Shown here: positions 44,867-54,683 of the stretch, piece by piece
Layout of the letters: every line of letters begins with the position of its first letter
Numbering within the stretch: position 1 is the first letter of the stretch
From: Chitinivibrionales bacterium
GTDB taxonomy: Bacteria > Fibrobacterota > Chitinivibrionia > Chitinivibrionales > WJKA01
Direction: 5' to 3'
Assembly (NCBI GenBank): GCA_014728295.1
Contig: WJLW01000117.1
Location: forward strand, 1 to 64,000
Length of the DNA stretch: 64,000 nucleotides
Translations under genes and position numbers: made by a program
Notes under the pieces: generated by a model
Seen by the model: only the letters and a program-made list of their open reading frames with translations
Database searches by the model: none
What the model was told of the DNA's origin: nothing

Positions 44867-45385
44867 TTATCTACTGTTTGTATCTTCTGACCTGTTTCTC
44901 AACTTCCAGAGAGCATCCCATCGGGGATCGACGTCTTCGCCACTGTTCCGGTTTTTTTGAGCGAAGCGCGTGCTGTCGATCCCAGCGCACGATTCATCGC
45001 AAAGCGGCTTCATGGGCAGCGACGTGATAATCTCGTCTCTGACGGCATCGCTTATATCGATCTCCTCGGCATCGGCTTCGTAATAGAGTTCAACGAAATC
45101 ATCGTCATTTTCCTCCTGCGATGCGAGAGACTGGCGCTGCTTGACAATCAGATAAAAGCTGTCGGAAATGCAATGCGAAAAAAAATTCAGACAGCGTGAG
45201 CATTCGAATTCAATTTCTGCCTGATATGTCAGCCTGATATGGATCTGCTGCTGGATCCGGTCGATTCGAGCCCGGCATGCCACGTCTTTTTTAAAAACGC
45301 CCTGCTCCAGCAGGCGTGAATCGATCGGCAGTTGCGAAGTTCGCTCGGAATAGCCTTCCGGCAATTGCTGTAGATGTATCAGCAT
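44867..45385 (-). CDS. yceD: YceD/DUF177 family protein
   Basis: 172-residue YceD protein, usually encoded before rpmF; YceD-type proteins are linked to 23S rRNA and ribosome assembly. The Cys pair in ECSRCL and the LCDESCAG motif are typical. A promoter lies close upstream. It has no clear Shine-Dalgarno and a short leader. Confidence 0.9.
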   Translation of the reverse strand: MLIHLQQLPEGYSERTSQLPIDSRLLEQGVFKKDVACRARIDRIQQQIHIRLTYQAEIEFECSRCLNFFSHCISDSFYLIVKQRQSLASQEENDDDFVELYYEADAEEIDISDAVRDEIITSLPMKPLCDESCAGIDSTRFAQKNRNSGEDVDPRWDALWKLRNRSEDTNSR

Positions 45386-45402
45386 GACAATAAACTTACA
45401 AA

Positions 45403-45430
45403 AATATATTTATTCGATAATATCAGTCAA
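45403..45430 (-). promoter_or_regulatory. Sigma-70-type promoter of the yceD-rpmF-plsX-fab cluster
   Basis: Minus strand TTGACT (45425-45430) and TATATT (45403-45408) with a 16-base spacer, starting near 45396. The leader is then only about 10 bases and lacks a Shine-Dalgarno. Confidence 0.55.
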
Positions 45431-45508
45431 GCAATGATGCTCGCTCCCCATGCCTGTTTGCTTATGGTTACTAAGGGTGCGACGATTATTAGGGTTGAAG
45501 CTGCAGCA

Positions 45509-46168
45509 TCAGGAAGAAGTGGCCAGCAGAGAGCCTGCCTTCTGAAAATTCTCATATGCAGATCGGGCTTTGCGCCGCATTATTCTTTCACGCAACTGCT
45601 CCTGGGCCGTATCGTCTGATCGATAGAACAGATAATAATAGCGTGATGCTTCATCCAGATTTTTGACGGCATCCTTCATGAGCGTCATACTTTCCGAAAA
45701 ATCGGCGGTCGTGGGTACCGACAGCTCATCAAGCTCCTTTTTTAGCTCGGCGGCCTCTTTGCGCGCCTTGTTGGCACGTGCCATAAGAACATCGATTTCG
45801 TAGGACATATCACGCAAATCAACATTCATTATGGAGGTTGCCAGGCCGGTACCCTTGCTGATCAAGCCGCTCAATTTTGTGGCGAAGGCCGTGCGGCGCT
45901 TGCTTTGCAGCATGGTCTTTTCCTGCTCTTTGATGCGCTCTTCCGCCTTGCGTTTCTCCATTTCAAGGCGTTGCAACTCCACGGCCTTTTCGCGATTCAG
46001 GCCGCTGTTGACGTGCTGAACAATAAGATATACCGTTCCCGCCAGCAGAATCGTTGCAAAGAAATAGGAGATGGATAATCGGGTCGGTCCGTGCGAATTA
46101 ATCGCAACCATATACGCCAGCAGCGTTAAACCTACCATTATCGACAAAAGCAGAATCTGTATATCCAT
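45509..46168 (-). CDS. Uncharacterised membrane protein with coiled coil
   Basis: 219 residues. Two hydrophobic helices (about residues 4-23 and 34-50) are followed by a long charged, coiled-coil-like region (EKAVELQRLEMEKRKAEERI) and a helical C-terminus. No catalytic motif is seen. It may be a scaffold or envelope protein with a cytoplasmic coiled coil. It has its own promoter candidate upstream. Confidence 0.65.
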   Translation of the reverse strand: MDIQILLLSIMVGLTLLAYMVAINSHGPTRLSISYFFATILLAGTVYLIVQHVNSGLNREKAVELQRLEMEKRKAEERIKEQEKTMLQSKRRTAFATKLSGLISKGTGLATSIMNVDLRDMSYEIDVLMARANKARKEAAELKKELDELSVPTTADFSESMTLMKDAVKNLDEASRYYYLFYRSDDTAQEQLRERIMRRKARSAYENFQKAGSLLATSS

Positions 46169-46229
46169 AACCAGTTCCCCGACCGTTTTTTGGTGGCAAC
46201 TATTGATTAAGCGTTTATATCAGCCCCTT

Positions 46230-46258
46230 AAAATAGCACAGGCGTTTTACGTTGGCAA
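46230..46258 (-). promoter_or_regulatory. Sigma-70-type promoter of the coiled-coil membrane protein
   Basis: Minus strand TTGCCA (46253-46258) and TATTTT (46230-46235) with a 17-base spacer. Confidence 0.45.
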
Positions 46259-46304
46259 TAACATTTATTGAAAAAACAGACGTCTAACGTTCAATTGATG
46301 GTCT

Positions 46305-46787
46305 TTAAAAAGGCAAATCATCTTCAACGGGCATTTGCGAAGAGTTGTTTTGATTTTCATAGGAAGCATTGCCGCCTCCCTGCTCGTTTACGGATTCCGA
46401 TTGAGACGGGGCGTCCTCCCCGGAAAAAGCCGGTGCGTCGTTGCGTCCTGCGCCCGAACTGCTGCCGAGAAACTGGAACGATTGAGCAACGATTTCGGTG
46501 CGGTACCGCTTATTGCCGTCGCGATCATCCCATGAGCGGGTTGAGATACGCCCTTCTATGTATACCGGACGTCCTTTGCTGAGGTACTGGTTGGCTGTTT
46601 CGGCCATCTTGCCCCAAACAACAATGTTATGCCATTCGGTTTTCTCCTGACGCTGCCCGCTCTTATCGTTCCAGCGCTCGGTTGTTGCGATCGGAAATGT
46701 CGTGACCGCCTGTCCGCCGGGAGTATATTTGAGCTCAGGGTCTTTTCCGAGATTACCAATCAAAATTGCCTTATTGACACTTGCCAT
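46305..46787 (-). CDS. ssb: Single-stranded DNA-binding protein
   Basis: OB-fold protein of 160 residues. It opens with [17 protein letters not shown], keeps WHNIVVWGK and [13 protein letters not shown], and ends in the acidic tip EDDLPF that recruits partners. ATG 46787 has GGAGG five bases upstream. The Gly/Asn/Ser-rich linker lies between the fold and the tip. Confidence 0.97.
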   Translation of the reverse strand: MASVNKAILIGNLGKDPELKYTPGGQAVTTFPIATTERWNDKSGQRQEKTEWHNIVVWGKMAETANQYLSKGRPVYIEGRISTRSWDDRDGNKRYRTEIVAQSFQFLGSSSGAGRNDAPAFSGEDAPSQSESVNEQGGGNASYENQNNSSQMPVEDDLPF

Positions 46788-46905
46788 AAACTCCTCCGTC
46801 ATGAATTAAATGCGAAATACCAGTTGGGAATAAAATGGTTCTCAACAACTCAGAATGCAAGAGGTCTATCTGCTTGCCCAGCCGGTCGTCCCGCAATTGC
46901 GCAGG

Positions 46906-47469
46906 TCAATTACCGAATTCTCTGATCGATAAAAACAGTGCCCCAAAGCTCAGTAGCCCCGCCATGGTTGTAACAACCAGGTAGAAATAGAATGGTTTCT
47001 GCATGTCCGAATCATTGAATTGTGGATTGAACTCATTCCACACTACCAGACGTATGGACTCTCCTTCGATTTTAGCATGCCGGTAATACCAGGATTCTGA
47101 CAAAGAAATGCTAATCTGCCCCTGCGTTTGATGTATGGATTTGTGACTGTCGATATTGTCAAGCTCAACACTTTTAAACGGGATGCTCATTTGCGGCACG
47201 GTGAAGCCGGTATCCAGTTTTATTCCATAGAATTCGAGCACTAGCGCCGTATCTCTTTTCTCAAAATAGGCCATATAATTTTCCGGCCGGTCATCAAAGG
47301 TAATCGTCAGGCTGTACAGCACCTTACCGGCTTCGATTGTGGGCGTACGCTGAGGCCGGATATCAACGACACGGTGCAAGGGGGGTTGCTGGGCTCGTGC
47401 CAGAGAGAAAAAAACCAACAGCGGCAAGCAGGCCCGACAGGCAAAGATATGACAGATAGCTACGGGCAC
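46906..47469 (-). CDS. Uncharacterised envelope protein
   Basis: 187 residues with an N-terminal signal (CLPLLVFFSLARAQ), a beta-rich middle resembling AMIN-like periplasmic domains (LYSLTITFDDRPENYMAYFE, VLEFYGI) and a C-terminal membrane helix (FYFYLVVTTMAGLLSFGALF). GTG start with no clear ribosome site. The role is unknown; the single helix would anchor the domain in the inner membrane. Confidence 0.6.
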   Translation of the reverse strand: MPVAICHIFACRACLPLLVFFSLARAQQPPLHRVVDIRPQRTPTIEAGKVLYSLTITFDDRPENYMAYFEKRDTALVLEFYGIKLDTGFTVPQMSIPFKSVELDNIDSHKSIHQTQGQISISLSESWYYRHAKIEGESIRLVVWNEFNPQFNDSDMQKPFYFYLVVTTMAGLLSFGALFLSIREFGN

Positions 47470-47805
47470 GCGCCGTATATCCTTGTAGATGGTGAAATCA
47501 GCCTCCCACGAGGCGGGAATCGAGTGTGTTCCAGGCTACCGGAGCTCATTACATTATACGAAAGTATGGTCAAAATAGCAACTAACTCACAGCAATTGAG
47601 GAGAGTACGCCGAATTATCGGAAAATACATAAATCTGCCCCACGGCGCCATGCACTACCACCCGCACCAGCATTGCGACGAAGATCGGCAATTAAGCGCA
47701 AATTGCCCAGCAGGATGTATATTACCAAACTTCGTTTTTGAACGATTGCCTTCTGCGTAATTTGGGCAATTCAATAATCTTGACAGACAATCGAACTTTA
47801 GCATT
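47470..47805. other. Gene-free gap before the HisN-like gene
   Basis: 336 bases. Only short frames of odd composition occur (47460-47651 minus; 47374-47760 plus, overlapping the previous gene). A TTGACA at 47780 with ATTATG 17 bases later overlaps the next start codon, so it cannot serve that start as placed. I see no RNA gene or repeat here. Confidence 0.5.
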
Positions 47806-48576
47806 ATGCCGGCCAGCTATTCAAGGGAATTATCGTGCGCACTGGCTGCAGCGCGTGCTGCAGGGGAGCTGCAGATATCATTTTTCAGCAAATCGAAACG
47901 CATTGATATCAAAGCAGATGCCTCACCGGTATCGGAAGTTGATACTGCCTGCGAGGAAAAAATTATTGCAACCATCAAGTCCGAGTTCCCCGGTGACGGA
48001 TTTCTCGGCGAAGAGAGCGGAGCACAAGAGGCAACAAACCAGCGTACCTGGATAATCGATCCAATTGACGGTACCCGCCCCTACCTGCGCAACATTCCCA
48101 CCTTCAGTACACTTATAGCCCTGGAAGAGCACGGCAGCATCGTTGTTGGAATCATGCACTTTGCCGGATTGGAGCAGACCTACTATGCAACGGCCGGAAA
48201 CGGTGCATATTGCAATGAGCAGCCGATTTGCGTCTCAACCCTCGACCGGATGAGCACCGCCATGGGCAGCGGCCTGGGGTTTGTGGAACGTCACGGTCAC
48301 CCCCGGGCTCAGCAGCTTTTTGCTTACATGCAGGCTCTGGGCTATTACTATGGATATATGGATGCCTACAGCTATGCTTCGGTAGCCTCGGGCAAACTTG
48401 ACGCCTGCGTAAATATTCTCGACAAACCCTGGGACTGTGCGCCTGCGGCACTCATTGTCGAGGAGGCAGGAGGCAGAGTCAGCGACATAGCAGGCGCACA
48501 AACCATATATTCAGGTTCATGTGTGGCAACCAACGGAGTGCTGCACGACACGGTCCTTTCATTTTTCAAGCCTTGA
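47806..48576 (+). CDS. Inositol monophosphatase family, HisN-like phosphatase
   Basis: 256-residue Mg-dependent phosphatase. GEESG, WIIDPIDGTRPYLRNIPTFS and PWDCAPAALIVEEAGG are the metal and substrate motifs; DGTRPY instead of DGTTNF matches histidinol-phosphatase-type members (HisN), so histidine synthesis or inositol phosphate removal are the options. There is no Shine-Dalgarno before the ATG. It is followed 13 bases later by lepB. Confidence 0.87.
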   Translation: MPASYSRELSCALAAARAAGELQISFFSKSKRIDIKADASPVSEVDTACEEKIIATIKSEFPGDGFLGEESGAQEATNQRTWIIDPIDGTRPYLRNIPTFSTLIALEEHGSIVVGIMHFAGLEQTYYATAGNGAYCNEQPICVSTLDRMSTAMGSGLGFVERHGHPRAQQLFAYMQALGYYYGYMDAYSYASVASGKLDACVNILDKPWDCAPAALIVEEAGGRVSDIAGAQTIYSGSCVATNGVLHDTVLSFFKP

Positions 48577-48589
48577 GCAGGAGGGTTCT

Positions 48590-49840
48590 TTGCCGAAAAA
48601 AAAGCGCAAAAATGTTCAGCACGCGGTCGTGGAGGCGCCGCAGCAACAGCAGCAAAGCAGTGAGCTGCCCCAATCGCGGCAGGGTGTTGCCCATTTTGGA
48701 AAAGAGATGGTTTCCGCGCTGCTCATGGCGCTGATCGCAATTGTCTACGTCATCCAGGCCTTCCGCATTCCAACCGGTTCGATGGAGCGCAGCCTGATGA
48801 TCGGCGATTTTCTGCTGGGACTGAAATTTGTTTACGGCGCGCCCGTGCTCCCGTTTACCTATAAAAAAATTCCCGGATTCCAGGACCCTCAACCCGGTGA
48901 GGTCATCATTTTTGAATACCCGGGGACGGATACGAAGGATTATATCAAACGGTGTGTGGCCGGGCCGGGACAGACAATTGAGATTAATGGAACATCGGTG
49001 CTGGTTGATGGACAAAAGCTTAAGCTTCCACCGAACGGACAGTATATTCATCGGGGCAACCAGCCTGTTGCTCCCGAAGACATCAAGCATTTTGAGCCGC
49101 TGAAGATTCCCGAAAAAGGCGATGTCCTTTTGCCCGGGCAACTCCCCAACCGGGAATTTTTATTTCTGCGCTTTCTGGTGAAGCAGGAAAACCCCACTCA
49201 TCGTTTTCCAAAATTTTTAGTGAGTGCTCCGGTGTTGAGCAGCATTTTCGCCAAAAGCATACCCATCAAAGACCATGTCAAAGTTGGCCTCGACTTGCTG
49301 GTGGACGGAGCAAAGAAAAACGACTACAATTTCATAACCTACGGCTACCCCGGACTTAACCTGAAAAAATCAATAAGCGACCTGAATTCAAGCGGCATAT
49401 TTACCAATATCGACAACTGGATCGACTTTGACCGGAATATGCAAGAGATTCACCGGTTGGCGCAGGAGAGTTTTCCCGAAAGTCAAATAGAGATTAAAAA
49501 GAACCTATACCTGAGAGAAAAGCGAATAGACAAATACACGGTCAAAAACGACAATTATTTCATGATGGGCGATAATCGGGACAATTCTACGGATTCGCGT
49601 TTCTGGGGCTATCTCAATCGCAATTTTGTACGCGCCAAGGCCTTCATTGTTTATTTCTCATTCGATAGAACGCAACGCAACGGAAACCATCAGCCACGAA
49701 TCAATCCCCGGACCCAGAGTTACTTCTACCGCGCCTGGACCGATTTCTTCGATTGCATCTACTTCCACCGCATCGGCAAACTGATTCGTTCCTGGGACGG
49801 CATGGGCAAAAACCAGCCCTTGCACGGCACAAACAAATGA
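48590..49840 (+). CDS. lepB: Signal peptidase I
   Basis: Inner-membrane serine/lysine protease that removes signal peptides. One N-terminal helix (residues ~40-58) precedes Ser64 in IPTGSMERSL and Lys120 in DYIKRCVAGPG; GDNRDNSTDSRFWG lies near residue 330. About 200 extra residues are inserted between the Lys and the last motif, giving 416, as in large FCB-group LepB proteins. TTG 48590 was chosen because AGGAGGG lies just before it; residues 2-40 are Lys/Gln-rich. Confidence 0.93.
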   Translation: MPKKKRKNVQHAVVEAPQQQQQSSELPQSRQGVAHFGKEMVSALLMALIAIVYVIQAFRIPTGSMERSLMIGDFLLGLKFVYGAPVLPFTYKKIPGFQDPQPGEVIIFEYPGTDTKDYIKRCVAGPGQTIEINGTSVLVDGQKLKLPPNGQYIHRGNQPVAPEDIKHFEPLKIPEKGDVLLPGQLPNREFLFLRFLVKQENPTHRFPKFLVSAPVLSSIFAKSIPIKDHVKVGLDLLVDGAKKNDYNFITYGYPGLNLKKSISDLNSSGIFTNIDNWIDFDRNMQEIHRLAQESFPESQIEIKKNLYLREKRIDKYTVKNDNYFMMGDNRDNSTDSRFWGYLNRNFVRAKAFIVYFSFDRTQRNGNHQPRINPRTQSYFYRAWTDFFDCIYFHRIGKLIRSWDGMGKNQPLHGTNK

Positions 49841-49889
49841 GCCCATTCATACTACTCTGACTACCTACTCTGAAGTTTTTAACACCCCG

Positions 49890-51212
49890 CTAATTTTTCA
49901 TCAACGCCGGCTGGCCGGTTCCGTCGATTACATCCCGCCACAGCGAGCTTTCGGGATCGACGCAATTACGCTTGGAAACCGCCATATCAATCGGCACATG
50001 CACAAAATGGTTGTTGACCAGACTAATCAGTATTTTCGATTTACCGGCCATGGCAGCATGCACGGCATTGGTACCCAGCCGGGCGCAATAGAGTGAATCC
50101 GCCGGATTGGCCGGCGCGCTGCGGATGATGTAGCTGGGATCGATGTACTTGACATTTACCTCGATATCTTTTGCCTTGAAATGCTCCGACACTTTGCTTT
50201 TAAGAAACGTTCCGACATCGCCAAGTTTTTTATTGCCCGAGGCATCGGCACCCGCCTGTTGTTCAAGCAGCTTTTGTCCGGCCCCTTCGGCAACCAGAAT
50301 GACGGCGTGCTTGCGCGCCTCAAGCCTTTTTTCCAGATGGGTAAGCAGTCCGTTCGGCCCTTCCAGATCAAACGGCACCTCGGGAATGAGAACATAGTTG
50401 ACATCATTGATGGCCAGAGCCGTATGGGTTGCAATGTAGCCGGATTCACGCCCCATTACTTTGACAATACCCACACCGTTAATTGCGTCTTTTGCCTCGA
50501 CATGGGCCCCGGCCACGGCGGAAACAGCTTCCGATACAGCCGTATCGAAGCCGAAGGATTTCTGAACAAAGCTCAAATCATTATCAATGGTTTTAGGGAT
50601 GCCAACCACAGCCAGTTTATATGAACGGCCGGCGGCTTCGTCGGCTATGTCTTGTGCGCCGCGCTGGGAGCCGTCTCCCCCGATCACAAAAAGCATGTTG
50701 ATATTCATCTGCTCGATAGAATCGACTATTTCGGCAGTACAATCGCCAAAGCCGCGCGATGAGCCCAGAATCGTTCCGCCTTTTTTGTGAATATCTTCCA
50801 CGCGTGCGGGCGTGAGCTCAATTGTCGGAATGTGAAACTGCGGCAGGAATCCGCGGTAGCCGTATTGGATACCGGTAATGCGTTTGACATTGTAGCGATA
50901 GCTCAGGCACATGACAATGGCACGGATTACGTCATTGAGCCCCGGACACAATCCGCCGCACGTGACAACGGCTGCGTTGACTTTGGATGGTGAGAAATAG
51001 ATCAATTCACGCGGCCCGGCGCGCTCCAACAACTCCTCTGTTGGAAAGCTCAACTGGTTGTTGTCCCGCCGCGTAATGATATCGTAGATGACCCGATCAT
51101 CATCAGAGACGTAGTTGGCAAGATAATCATCCATTTCTTTGGACAGGCTTATGGGGGATTGAATCCTGGGCGTTCCCAGCGCGGTAATCGTGAAATCGTA
51201 TCCTTTGCTCAT
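49890..51212 (-). CDS. pfkA: ATP-dependent 6-phosphofructokinase (group III)
   Basis: Glycolytic kinase of 440 residues, related to plant and trypanosome PFKs. The GGDGS motif (not GGDDS) and the PKTIDND motif together indicate ATP rather than pyrophosphate as donor. CGGLCPGLNDVIR and GRESGYIA complete the active site. ATG 51212 has GGAG eight bases upstream and matches the family start. It diverges from the Big_5 lipoprotein. Confidence 0.9.
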   Translation of the reverse strand: MSKGYDFTITALGTPRIQSPISLSKEMDDYLANYVSDDDRVIYDIITRRDNNQLSFPTEELLERAGPRELIYFSPSKVNAAVVTCGGLCPGLNDVIRAIVMCLSYRYNVKRITGIQYGYRGFLPQFHIPTIELTPARVEDIHKKGGTILGSSRGFGDCTAEIVDSIEQMNINMLFVIGGDGSQRGAQDIADEAAGRSYKLAVVGIPKTIDNDLSFVQKSFGFDTAVSEAVSAVAGAHVEAKDAINGVGIVKVMGRESGYIATHTALAINDVNYVLIPEVPFDLEGPNGLLTHLEKRLEARKHAVILVAEGAGQKLLEQQAGADASGNKKLGDVGTFLKSKVSEHFKAKDIEVNVKYIDPSYIIRSAPANPADSLYCARLGTNAVHAAMAGKSKILISLVNNHFVHVPIDMAVSKRNCVDPESSLWRDVIDGTGQPALMKN

Positions 51213-51354
51213 AGCGCAGACTCCTTTCATGCTGGTTAGTGTCGTTATACAATTTACCTCCATTTTGCAATCTGTGCAAGGCAGACGGAAATGCACTTCC
51301 ATTTCGCGCGTGCCGGCCTGGTACAATTCATTCGTTTCCATTTATTTTAGTTCA

Positions 51355-53136
51355 ATGCATTTATGCGCCGGCCGACCCCGAGCTCTGACTCTATGCGCCT
51401 GCTTAACCGTCCTGGTTGGTTTGCACTGTGCGCGTCAAATTGCCCCATCGGGAGGCCCCCCCGACGAAACACCACCTGCGATCAGTGATGTCTCCATTGC
51501 AAACGCCAGTCTCAATCATCCCCGCGACAAAGGAATACAGTTCGTGTTTACCGAATGGATTGACGTTGCCGGTGCAGAAAAAAGCGCTACGGTATTTCCG
51601 CCGTTGCAAGCCGGATTCGAGGTTGCGGCTTCGGGAAAGAAATTGACGATTGCGCCGCATACAGCCTTCGCCGAGTCAACCACGTATCACATCGAATTGA
51701 CCTCCGCACTCAAAGATTTGCATGGCAATGCCATCAGCACACCGATCCACCTTGTCTTCTCGACCGGTACACACCTTGACAGCGGGCGCATCTTCGGCTG
51801 TATTGCCAATCGCACGTCCTCGAGTCGCGTTATGCCGAAAGTGGCCCTGTATCAGCAGGAAAATGACTCAATTCCCGACAGCTCTTTTTTCGCCAGTCCC
51901 GACTATCTGGTGCAAACCGACAGCGCCGGCCGCTTCATCTTTGCCAACATTCGCCAGGCAACCTACCGCCTGTTCGCCTTTGATGACGTAAACAACAACA
52001 ACCGGCTCAATCCCGGAACCGAGAAAGCCTATGCCGCAAAACGGGAACTTATTGTGCTTGCGGATGAAGAAGTCGGTCCGTTATTGTTGCATCCTGTATC
52101 ATCCGACACACAGAAGGTAACTGTCGCAAGCATTAAGCCATACAGCCCGACCGTGCTTCAGGCCACCTGGAAGCGTGCGCCTTCCGATCTGGTCATACCG
52201 TTTAATCATACCTGGCGTATTGAGGCACTCGACACAACGCTCTCTGCGCCGACCCTTCAAAAGTATGCGCCGATCAATCGTTCGACCATGTTTTTGCTGC
52301 ATCTCAGCGACACCTTGCCCGCCGGCGGCTACCGCTTTATCTACCCCCTGAAAAAGCGCATAAAAGTACCCTGGGATTCACTGTCTCCGGTTGACACACT
52401 GCGATTTAATGCGGCCTTTTTGCCCGACACAACAGCTCCCGGTCTCTCCTTGCCGTCACCCCGCGGCACTGTCGGACTGCAGCCGGACTTTCATCTGGCA
52501 GGTTCGGAGCCGATAGCTGCAACCATGCATTCATGGACAGTGTTCGATACCCTGGGGGATACCGTTCGTTTGTCAATTGACAGCGGATATGCCGATACGC
52601 TGGTTATGCATCCTCTGCGCAGATTCATGCCCGGCAGGACCTACTTTCTGGTTGTGCCGGTTGACAGTATCAGTGATCTGAGCGGAAATCATCCCAGCGC
52701 GCCGGAAGATACGACCGTGCTTATGTACCGGTTTTCCACCGTCAAAGCCGATAATTTGTGTTTGAGCATTTCGGGGGGGGCGCACTGTCTCGCCCAAAGC
52801 GAGGAGCGGTGGTGGCAATTCAAGCCACTCGGCGCGGGACAACCACGTCAGGTGCACGACAGCAGCGGTACGTTTTATCTCGACTCACTGGTAGCCGGGA
52901 AAGGAACATTTGCATGGTTTGAGGATTATAACGGTGACCGCCTCCCGACGCCCGGCCGGCTTTTTCCCCGGCGCCAACCCGAACCCTATTTCGCCTTGCA
53001 GGATACCGTCGAGGCGCGGGCGCGCTGGGACATAAACGGCATCACCTTTACCGATGCGTGTAAACGATGTGAAATGCGCAAACCGTCGAAAAAAACGACT
53101 GCCGATACGATTCCCGCAAATAAAGATGCAAATTAA
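51355..53136 (+). CDS. Lipoprotein with Ig-like (Big_5) domain
   Basis: 593-residue secreted protein. A hydrophobic N-terminus ending at Cys (VGLHC, a poor lipobox) is followed by the family opening [10 protein letters not shown] and an Ig-like Big_5 domain ([18 protein letters not shown]). The rest is beta-rich and ends with [12 protein letters not shown]. Big_5 lipoproteins are typical of FCB-group surfaces and roles are mostly unknown. The start at 51355 was chosen for the signal; it ends overlapping the rpoD stop by four bases. Confidence 0.82.
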   Translation: MHLCAGRPRALTLCACLTVLVGLHCARQIAPSGGPPDETPPAISDVSIANASLNHPRDKGIQFVFTEWIDVAGAEKSATVFPPLQAGFEVAASGKKLTIAPHTAFAESTTYHIELTSALKDLHGNAISTPIHLVFSTGTHLDSGRIFGCIANRTSSSRVMPKVALYQQENDSIPDSSFFASPDYLVQTDSAGRFIFANIRQATYRLFAFDDVNNNNRLNPGTEKAYAAKRELIVLADEEVGPLLLHPVSSDTQKVTVASIKPYSPTVLQATWKRAPSDLVIPFNHTWRIEALDTTLSAPTLQKYAPINRSTMFLLHLSDTLPAGGYRFIYPLKKRIKVPWDSLSPVDTLRFNAAFLPDTTAPGLSLPSPRGTVGLQPDFHLAGSEPIAATMHSWTVFDTLGDTVRLSIDSGYADTLVMHPLRRFMPGRTYFLVVPVDSISDLSGNHPSAPEDTTVLMYRFSTVKADNLCLSISGGAHCLAQSEERWWQFKPLGAGQPRQVHDSSGTFYLDSLVAGKGTFAWFEDYNGDRLPTPGRLFPRRQPEPYFALQDTVEARARWDINGITFTDACKRCEMRKPSKKTTADTIPANKDAN

Positions 53137-54683
53137 AAAGGCGATTCCGTATCCAGGAAGCCCTGTTCCCGTTCGTCTTTCCAGGCAACCAACTGCTTGG
53201 TGCGACTGGGATGCTTGAGTTTGCTGAGGGCTTTGGTCTCGATTTGACGGACACGTTCCCGTGAGATGCGAAAGGTTTCACCGATTTCCTTGAGCGTTTT
53301 GATGCGGCCGTTGTCGAGCCCGAAACGCATGATGAGAATTTCGCGCTCCTTGGGTTGAAGACAATCGAGAACCTGCTTGATCTGGTCGCGCAGGCGCATA
53401 AGGGATATTTTCTGAGAGGGGTCTTCCGCTTTGGTGTCTTCGATATACTCGCCTACCGTTGAGCTGCCGTCGTTGCCGATTTCCATATCAAGCGAAATCG
53501 GATCCAAAGAATATTCCAGCGCCATGCGCACTTTCGATACCGAATAGCCGAGTGCTTTGGCAATTTCTTCGTGCGTGGGTTCGTAGCCGTATTCGGTAAC
53601 CCATTTTTTGCAAAAACGAATAGTCTTGTTGACGAAATCCAGCGTGTTTGCCGGGATGCGAATCGTTTTGGATTTGTCGTTTATCGCCCGGGAGATCGCC
53701 TGTCTGATCCACCAGGTAGCGTAGGTCGAAAACTTATAGCCCTTTTTGTAATCGAAATTGTCAACAGCTTTGATCAGGCCCCGGTTGCCCTCCTGAATTA
53801 GGTCAATAATTTCCATACCGCGCAGGATATATTTCTTGGCAATGCTGACGACCAGCCGGACATTGGCTTCGATGATGGCGCACTTGGCCCGGTTGCGCTT
53901 TTCTTCCCATTTAAGAAATTCATTGAACTGATCTTCAAGTTTCTCTTTTTTCAGATGATCTTTGTAATAATCGAGTATATGCTGTACCTGCTTGGCGTTC
54001 AGGCGAAGGTCGCGGCAAAGTCCGACATTATCATCTTTCAGCTTTTCGATTTTTTCCTCTGTTTCGCGCTGTTTGTTTTTACCGACCTTGCCTGTAAGCT
54101 GCGAGCGCAGGTTTTCAATCTGCGTGTTTTTGCGCTTGATCTGGGTAAGGATTTTTAAAAACTCATCACGAAACTTTTCATAGTCGGCTTCGTCTTCGAT
54201 CCTGTCCTCTTCAATCTGCAACACGTTGATGCATTCCAGCTCGTTGCTGCGGAACTCTTCTCCGATTCGGTATAGGCTTTCAAATGAAAGCGGAGAGCGA
54301 AACGCCATATTAAACAGATGCCTCTGAGCGTCTTCTATTTGCTGGGCATAGTTGGTTTCTTCCTCTTTGGTGAGCAGAGGCACCCGCCCGACGGTATTAA
54401 GATAAACCCAGGTAGGATCCGAATAGCGAGGCGGCTTGCGATTGGATATCAGTCGTTTGGCGCGGCGCTCGTAGACCGGAGATTTGGCAGGAGAAACATA
54501 TTTGTTAATCGATATGCCGCTTTGTTCAATTCGATCGACAACATTCTGGCGCTGATCTTCGGAAGAGACAAGCTCGTCGACCTGAGCCTCGGTAACAAAG
54601 CCTTGCAGGCCGGCCAGTTTCTTTAAGCGTTGCTCAACTTTGGAGAGGTGAGATGTGTGTTGGGGGGAAGCCTTTTTTGTCAT
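53133..54683 (-). CDS. rpoD: RNA polymerase primary sigma factor RpoD
   Basis: 516-residue sigma-70. Regions 1.2 ([16 protein letters not shown]), a long non-conserved insert (about residues 120-250), 2 ([19 protein letters not shown] and [11 protein letters not shown]) and 4 ([19 protein letters not shown]) are present, with a short 1.1-like N-terminus. It starts in the end of dnaG (ATGA overlap), as in the macromolecular synthesis operon. This is the housekeeping sigma; the short sigma at 31.8 kb is a second one. Confidence 0.95.
   Translation of the reverse strand: MTKKASPQHTSHLSKVEQRLKKLAGLQGFVTEAQVDELVSSEDQRQNVVDRIEQSGISINKYVSPAKSPVYERRAKRLISNRKPPRYSDPTWVYLNTVGRVPLLTKEEETNYAQQIEDAQRHLFNMAFRSPLSFESLYRIGEEFRSNELECINVLQIEEDRIEDEADYEKFRDEFLKILTQIKRKNTQIENLRSQLTGKVGKNKQRETEEKIEKLKDDNVGLCRDLRLNAKQVQHILDYYKDHLKKEKLEDQFNEFLKWEEKRNRAKCAIIEANVRLVVSIAKKYILRGMEIIDLIQEGNRGLIKAVDNFDYKKGYKFSTYATWWIRQAISRAINDKSKTIRIPANTLDFVNKTIRFCKKWVTEYGYEPTHEEIAKALGYSVSKVRMALEYSLDPISLDMEIGNDGSSTVGEYIEDTKAEDPSQKISLMRLRDQIKQVLDCLQPKEREILIMRFGLDNGRIKTLKEIGETFRISRERVRQIETKALSKLKHPSRTKQLVAWKDEREQGFLDTESPF

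Noticed and set aside
47780..47808. TTGACA-N17-ATTATG as promoter of the HisN-like gene
   Set aside because: The -10 covers the start codon, so the transcript would begin inside the gene.
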